A DNA stretch of 8,671 nt, taken from contig JASHRR010001173.1 in the NCBI GenBank assembly GCA_030037185.1, positions 1 to 8,671 on the forward strand, written 5' to 3'. A program made the translations under genes and the position numbers. The notes below the pieces were generated by a model. That model did not search any database and was not told the DNA's origin. It saw only the letters and a program-made list of their open reading frames with translations. The DNA comes from Xanthobacteraceae bacterium. Lineage in GTDB: Bacteria; Pseudomonadota; Alphaproteobacteria; Rhizobiales; Xanthobacteraceae. Below, piece after piece: positions 5,789 through 8,671 of this stretch (positions are counted from its first letter, which is position 1; every line of letters starts with the position of its first letter).

Positions 5789-7366
5789 ATGCGGAGAATC
5801 GTCCTCCTCACCGCGCTGCTTGTTGGGCTGCTGGCCGGCCCAAGTGCCGCGCGCGCACACGCCTCGCTCATCCGCAGCGAGCCGGCGGATCGGGCGGTGG
5901 TCGCAGAACCGTCGCGCGCGGTGACACTGACTTTCAACGAGCCGGTCTCGCCGCTGCTCTTTCGGCTACTGGACCCGGGTGGCGAGGTGACTGAGCTCAG
6001 ATCTATTACGGCGAACGGCGCGACCATCGTGGTCGCACTGCCCGCCGCGGTGTCGCGCGGAACTCACCTGGTGAGTTGGCGCGTCATTTCTGCCGACAGC
6101 CATCCGGTTGGAGGGGCCGTCACGTTTTCGGTTGGACAACCGAGTGCGGCTCCCGCGCGGCTCGCGACGAGTACCGATGCTCCGTTGCGGGCGGCGATCT
6201 GGATCGCAAGGGTCGTTCTCTATCTTGGGCTATTCATCGGCATCGGAGGCGCTTTCTATGGCGGTTGGATCGCTGTTGCGCCGACGGCCGGCTGGACAGC
6301 AGCTGCTGCCCGGGTGGCTCTTGGATGCGGAATCTTTGCCGCCCTGGTGTCGGTCGGATTGCAGGGCGCCGATGCGATTGACGTGCCGCTCTCGAAGCTC
6401 GGCGAACTGCGCATTTGGAAAAGCGGTCTTGCGACACCTTATGGAGTGACGCTGTCGATCGCCGTCGTCGCATTGGCGCTCGGGCTTGCGGCGATGTCGG
6501 GCAACAGGCCATGCAAGCGGTGGTCTTCATTGTTGGCGCTCGCCGCAACCGGGGCAGCACTCGCCGCCAGCGGACATGCCGCCACCGCGGGGCCCGAATT
6601 GGTCACACGGTCTGCGGTTTTCCTACATGGCATGAGCGTCGCTTTCTGGGTTGGCGCGCTGCTGCCGCTCGCGGCCGCGTTGGGGGACCGCGAGGGTCGA
6701 TCCGAGCTGGCGCGTTTCTCGACCGCGATTCCGTTGCCGCTCGCCGTGCTAATCGCGAGCGGACTTCTGCTCGCCATCATCCAGATTCGGCAGGTCGATG
6801 CATTGTGGACCACAACGTACGGCGTGGTCCTCTCAGGCAAGCTCTTCGCGGTCGTCGCGCTGCTCGCGCTCGCCGCGATGAATCGGTGGCTCACGCCACA
6901 GGTCGCCGCAGGCAAGGCAGGCTCTACCCGCCGCCTCGTCCGATCGATCCGGGCCGAACTCGCCATTGTGGGGGTGATCCTCGGCCTCGTCGCCTACTGG
7001 CGATTTACCCCGCCGCCGCGCTCGCTGCTCGCTGTCGCTGCGGAACCGCTCCACATCCATATCCACGCCGAAAAAGCTATGGCCGACCTGCAAATCGGCC
7101 CTCCCGGCGGCGAAGGACAGCAGATTGTAATCAGCCTGCTTAATGGCCAGTTTGGGCCGCTGCCGGCCAAAGAAGTCGTCCTGGTCTTGTCCAAGCCCGA
7201 CCTCGGGGTTGAGCCGCTGCGCCTTGACGCGAGCCGCGTCGACGAGACGATCTGGCGCATCGATCACGTGCGCTTGCCGGGTGCTGGCCGCTGGCACGCA
7301 AGTGTCGAAATACTTGTCAGCGACTTCGAGAAAACGACATTGGAAGATGACCTCCGCCTGCCGTAG
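5789..7366 (+). CDS. CopC-CopD fusion copper transport/resistance protein with YtkA-like C-terminus
   Basis: A 525-residue fusion resembling YcnJ. Residues 1-23 are a signal peptide ending ARA, leaving H24 as the mature N-terminus. The CopC domain (24 to about 118) has the beta-fold motifs SEPADRAVV, LTFNEPV and SADSHPVGG; H24, D103 and H105 are the expected Cu(II) ligands. Residues about 133-405 form the CopD membrane part, with roughly eight helices and histidines at 263 (AASGHAA) and 280 (FLHGMSVAFWVGALLPL). A periplasmic tail (about 415-525) starts with HIHIH (422-426) and looks like a YtkA-like domain. CopC would receive Cu(II) outside and CopD pass it through the inner membrane. The Shine-Dalgarno before the ATG is weak, which suggests translation coupled to the DUF1775 gene ten bases upstream. 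The gene appears intact. An alternative label would be separate copC and copD functions in one chain. Confidence 0.92.
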   Translation: MRRIVLLTALLVGLLAGPSAARAHASLIRSEPADRAVVAEPSRAVTLTFNEPVSPLLFRLLDPGGEVTELRSITANGATIVVALPAAVSRGTHLVSWRVISADSHPVGGAVTFSVGQPSAAPARLATSTDAPLRAAIWIARVVLYLGLFIGIGGAFYGGWIAVAPTAGWTAAAARVALGCGIFAALVSVGLQGADAIDVPLSKLGELRIWKSGLATPYGVTLSIAVVALALGLAAMSGNRPCKRWSSLLALAATGAALAASGHAATAGPELVTRSAVFLHGMSVAFWVGALLPLAAALGDREGRSELARFSTAIPLPLAVLIASGLLLAIIQIRQVDALWTTTYGVVLSGKLFAVVALLALAAMNRWLTPQVAAGKAGSTRRLVRSIRAELAIVGVILGLVAYWRFTPPPRSLLAVAAEPLHIHIHAEKAMADLQIGPPGGEGQQIVISLLNGQFGPLPAKEVVLVLSKPDLGVEPLRLDASRVDETIWRIDHVRLPGAGRWHASVEILVSDFEKTTLEDDLRLP

Positions 7367-7422
7367 CACTTTTGGCAAATGGCTGGAGTGGGTCAATCGC
7401 CTCCATTCAGCGTAGTGTGACC

Positions 7423-7467
7423 TTGACCGCTTGACCCTTATTCCGGACGACCTGCTGCAATGCAGCA
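7423..7467 (+). promoter_or_regulatory. Possible promoter/operator: TTGACC repeats and a 7-1-7 palindrome
   Basis: In the 188-base gap after the CopCD gene, TTGACC occurs twice (7423-7428 and 7431-7436), eight bases apart, and is followed by a perfect palindrome TGCTGCA-A-TGCAGCA (7453-7467). TTGACC suits a -35 box, and the palindrome would sit near the -10, where a repressor or activator could bind. No clear -10 is seen and no known copper-regulator consensus is matched. It may drive the DUF2946 gene at 7555. Confidence 0.25.
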
Positions 7468-7554
7468 ATCGACGCTGCGGGCTGATGCTGCTGCGCCAGC
7501 TACTTCAATGTCATCGGCATTGGTGGTATACGCCTCGACAGAAGGAACCGTTCA

Positions 7555-7892
7555 ATGCTCCAATCCTGGCAGTATTGCGCGCGTGTGCGACCATGGATCG
7601 CTATGGCTTCGGCCTATCTGCTTGCGATCCAGATGGCGCTCTCGGCCTTCGTCCCAGCCACAGCGGCCATAGCGATGGTCGAGACGGGGACGGCAAGGCA
7701 CCGCTACGGCAGACGCCAAGCATATGCTGCACGTTGGTGTGCGGATCGCCCGCAATCCTTGGTCCTGATCAAGCGGCACTTGCTGCGCTTGAGGCGCCGG
7801 TCTCGCACGCGGTCTGGCCATGCGACGAACATATCCTGGCGCATTTTTCTTCCCGCAGCGGATATCCTCGCGGCCCTCCGGGAGCCAGTTGA
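7555..7892 (+). pseudogene. DUF2946-family small protein, frameshifted
   Basis: DUF2946 proteins are small, proteobacterial, often encoded beside copper genes, with an N-terminal hydrophobic helix and a CC-x-x-C motif; their role is unknown. The ATG at 7555 follows GAAGGA (7541-7546). The frame reads RVRPWIAMASAYLLAIQMAL, a family-like membrane segment, to about 7680. The rest of the family pattern, SICCTLVCGSP and a terminal SSRSGYPRGPPGAS, lies in another frame that ends at the TGA 7890-7892. The span is 338 bases, one short of 113 codons, so a single deleted base at about 7675-7700 (near GAGACGGGGACGG) explains it. The uncorrected frame instead runs to 7905 with an Arg-rich tail. Either a real frameshift mutation or a sequencing error; no slippery heptamer suggests programmed shifting. 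Confidence 0.6.
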
Positions 7893-8116
7893 TCCCTTAA
7901 TATAGGGAATCAATCAGCCCCGCGAAAATGTCGATCGTGTCCGTCGAACCTCCCGCTTTAACTTCAATAGCGACGATTCCCGCAGCATAGCTGCGCTCCC
8001 TCGATTGCGCGCCGCCCTCGACGCCATTCGTCGCTGGCTGGACCGTCAGTCCCCGTCAATAAAATGAGACTTGGAAAAGTAACACCCACTCGTCAAGGTT
8101 TTCCATGGAGGCAATC
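7893..8116. other. Intergenic stretch with a small hairpin before the copper chaperone gene
   Basis: No gene is supported. A 6-bp hairpin with a 3-base loop (CGCAGC-ATA-GCTGCG, 7981-7995) has no T-run after it. The plus-strand frame 7906-8067 is open and ends with a helical-looking RLRAALDAIRRWLDRQ, but it has no start codon or ribosome binding site, so I leave it uncalled. The promoter for the next gene should lie here, but I cannot place it. Confidence 0.3.
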
Positions 8117-8614
8117 ATGAAGGACTTCGCGATGCTTGTTGCAGCTTTTGTTACCGTGTCCGTATTGCCGGCAGCGATTGCCGGCGCGCAGGATTACAAG
8201 GCCGGCTCGATTGAAGTTGATAAGCCGTGGTCAACAGCTACGCCTCGGGGGGCCAGCGTTGCCGCGGGCTACATGACCATCAAGAACACAGGTACGGAAC
8301 CCGACCGGCTGACTGGCGCATCGACCGCGGTCGCCGGAAAGGTCGAGGTCCATGAAATGACCATGGACAACGGCGTGATGCGGATGAGGCCAGTGGCAGG
8401 CGGACTTGAAATCAAGCCGGGGCAGACGGTCGAGCTTAAGCCCAGTTCGTTCCATCTGATGATCATGAACCTCAAGGGACCAATCCAGCAGGGCAAACCG
8501 TTCGAAGCGACGCTGATGTTCGCAAAAGCGGGAGCTGTCGATGTGGAGTTTGCGGTCGAGCCGGTGGGCGCCACATCCGCATCGGCGCCGGCAAATGATT
8601 TGCAACACCATTGA
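8117..8614 (+). CDS. PCuAC-family periplasmic copper chaperone
   Basis: A 165-residue exported protein of the PCuAC (DUF461) family, which binds Cu(I) in the periplasm and helps load the CuA site of cytochrome c oxidase. I start it at ATG 8117, not the in-frame ATG 8105, because GGAGG at 8107-8111 then sits five bases upstream as ribosome binding site. Residues 1-24 are a Sec signal peptide (cleavage after AIA or AGA). The Cu(I) motif is present: H79 (VHEM), M90 (in GVMRMRP), then H113 and M115 (FHLMIM); the 23-residue step from M90 to H113 matches the family. PWSTATPRGASVAAGYMTI near the mature N-terminus is also typical. The C-terminus has a small His pair (LQHH) that may add metal affinity. 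No lesion is seen. It stands after the frameshifted DUF2946 gene and completes the copper cluster inside this window. Confidence 0.93.
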   Translation: MKDFAMLVAAFVTVSVLPAAIAGAQDYKAGSIEVDKPWSTATPRGASVAAGYMTIKNTGTEPDRLTGASTAVAGKVEVHEMTMDNGVMRMRPVAGGLEIKPGQTVELKPSSFHLMIMNLKGPIQQGKPFEATLMFAKAGAVDVEFAVEPVGATSASAPANDLQHH

Positions 8615-8671
8615 GATAGGCCGCACTCCATCCCTTCGCGATTTCCGAGGATCGGAAGTCGCGTCCCCTGT

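Noticed and set aside
5272..6027. Long minus-strand open frame of 251 codons opposite the DUF1775 and CopC genes
   Set aside because: It lies opposite two well-recognised plus-strand genes, has no family resemblance and is a codon-bias shadow.
6415..7143. Plus-strand open frame of 242 codons inside the CopCD gene
   Set aside because: Arg-rich composition in an alternative frame of a clear membrane protein; no motif or ribosome binding site.
7893..7908. TCCCT-TAATAT-AGGGA hairpin after the DUF2946 gene as a terminator
   Set aside because: The stem is only five pairs and no T-run follows.
7906..8067. Open plus-strand stretch ending in a helical RLRAALDAIRRWLDRQ segment
   Set aside because: No start codon, no ribosome binding site, and short enough to be chance in GC-rich DNA.
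8105..8116. Earlier ATG for the copper chaperone gene
   Set aside because: This segment contains the GGAGG ribosome binding site for the ATG at 8117, and the signal peptide starts better there.
1..8671. CRISPR array, tRNA or rRNA genes
   Set aside because: No regularly spaced repeats and no cloverleaf or rRNA signature were seen on either strand.

Overview
The window looks like accessory DNA from a GC-rich proteobacterium. An alphaproteobacterium is my best guess from codon use and from the mix of copper genes, but nothing here fixes the taxon. It holds two blocks: a mobile element made of three consecutive tyrosine recombinases (1-2568, with its right-hand flank to about 3030), and a periplasmic copper-handling cluster (about 3148-8614) that is partly intact and partly decayed.

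Block 1. Three tyrosine recombinases lie head to tail, each joined to the next by an ATGA stop/start overlap. This is the layout of recombinase-in-trio (RIT) elements. The first gene is cut by the left window edge; the other two look complete, with the R-K-HxxR-H-Y catalytic set. Just after the third gene is a cluster of short inverted repeats built on CTATGTC. The clearest is a perfect 13-bp / 6-bp / 13-bp palindrome (2682-2713), with the geometry of a tyrosine-recombinase core site. Related half-sites recur at 3001-3029. The left end of the element is outside the window.

Block 2. In order: a Csp1-like four-helix-bundle copper storage protein (broken by an in-frame stop in its Tat signal, a 48-bp internal duplication and lost C-terminal cysteines); a short unrecognised secreted ORF; a minus-strand fragment of a group II intron maturase; a HupE/UreJ-family membrane protein lacking its N-terminal part; a hairpin that resembles a group II intron 3' end; an intact YcnI/DUF1775 copper-binding protein; an intact CopC-CopD fusion with a C-terminal YtkA-like domain; a frameshifted DUF2946 gene; and an intact PCuAC-type periplasmic copper chaperone.

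How the genes fit together: the intact proteins (YcnI, CopCD, PCuAC) are all exported or membrane-bound and would bind Cu outside the cytoplasm, move it across the inner membrane and pass it to targets such as cytochrome oxidase. The storage protein, HupE and DUF2946 members each carry at least one lesion. Either the locus is eroding after insertion of mobile DNA, or some of the lesions are sequencing errors; the sequence alone cannot separate these.
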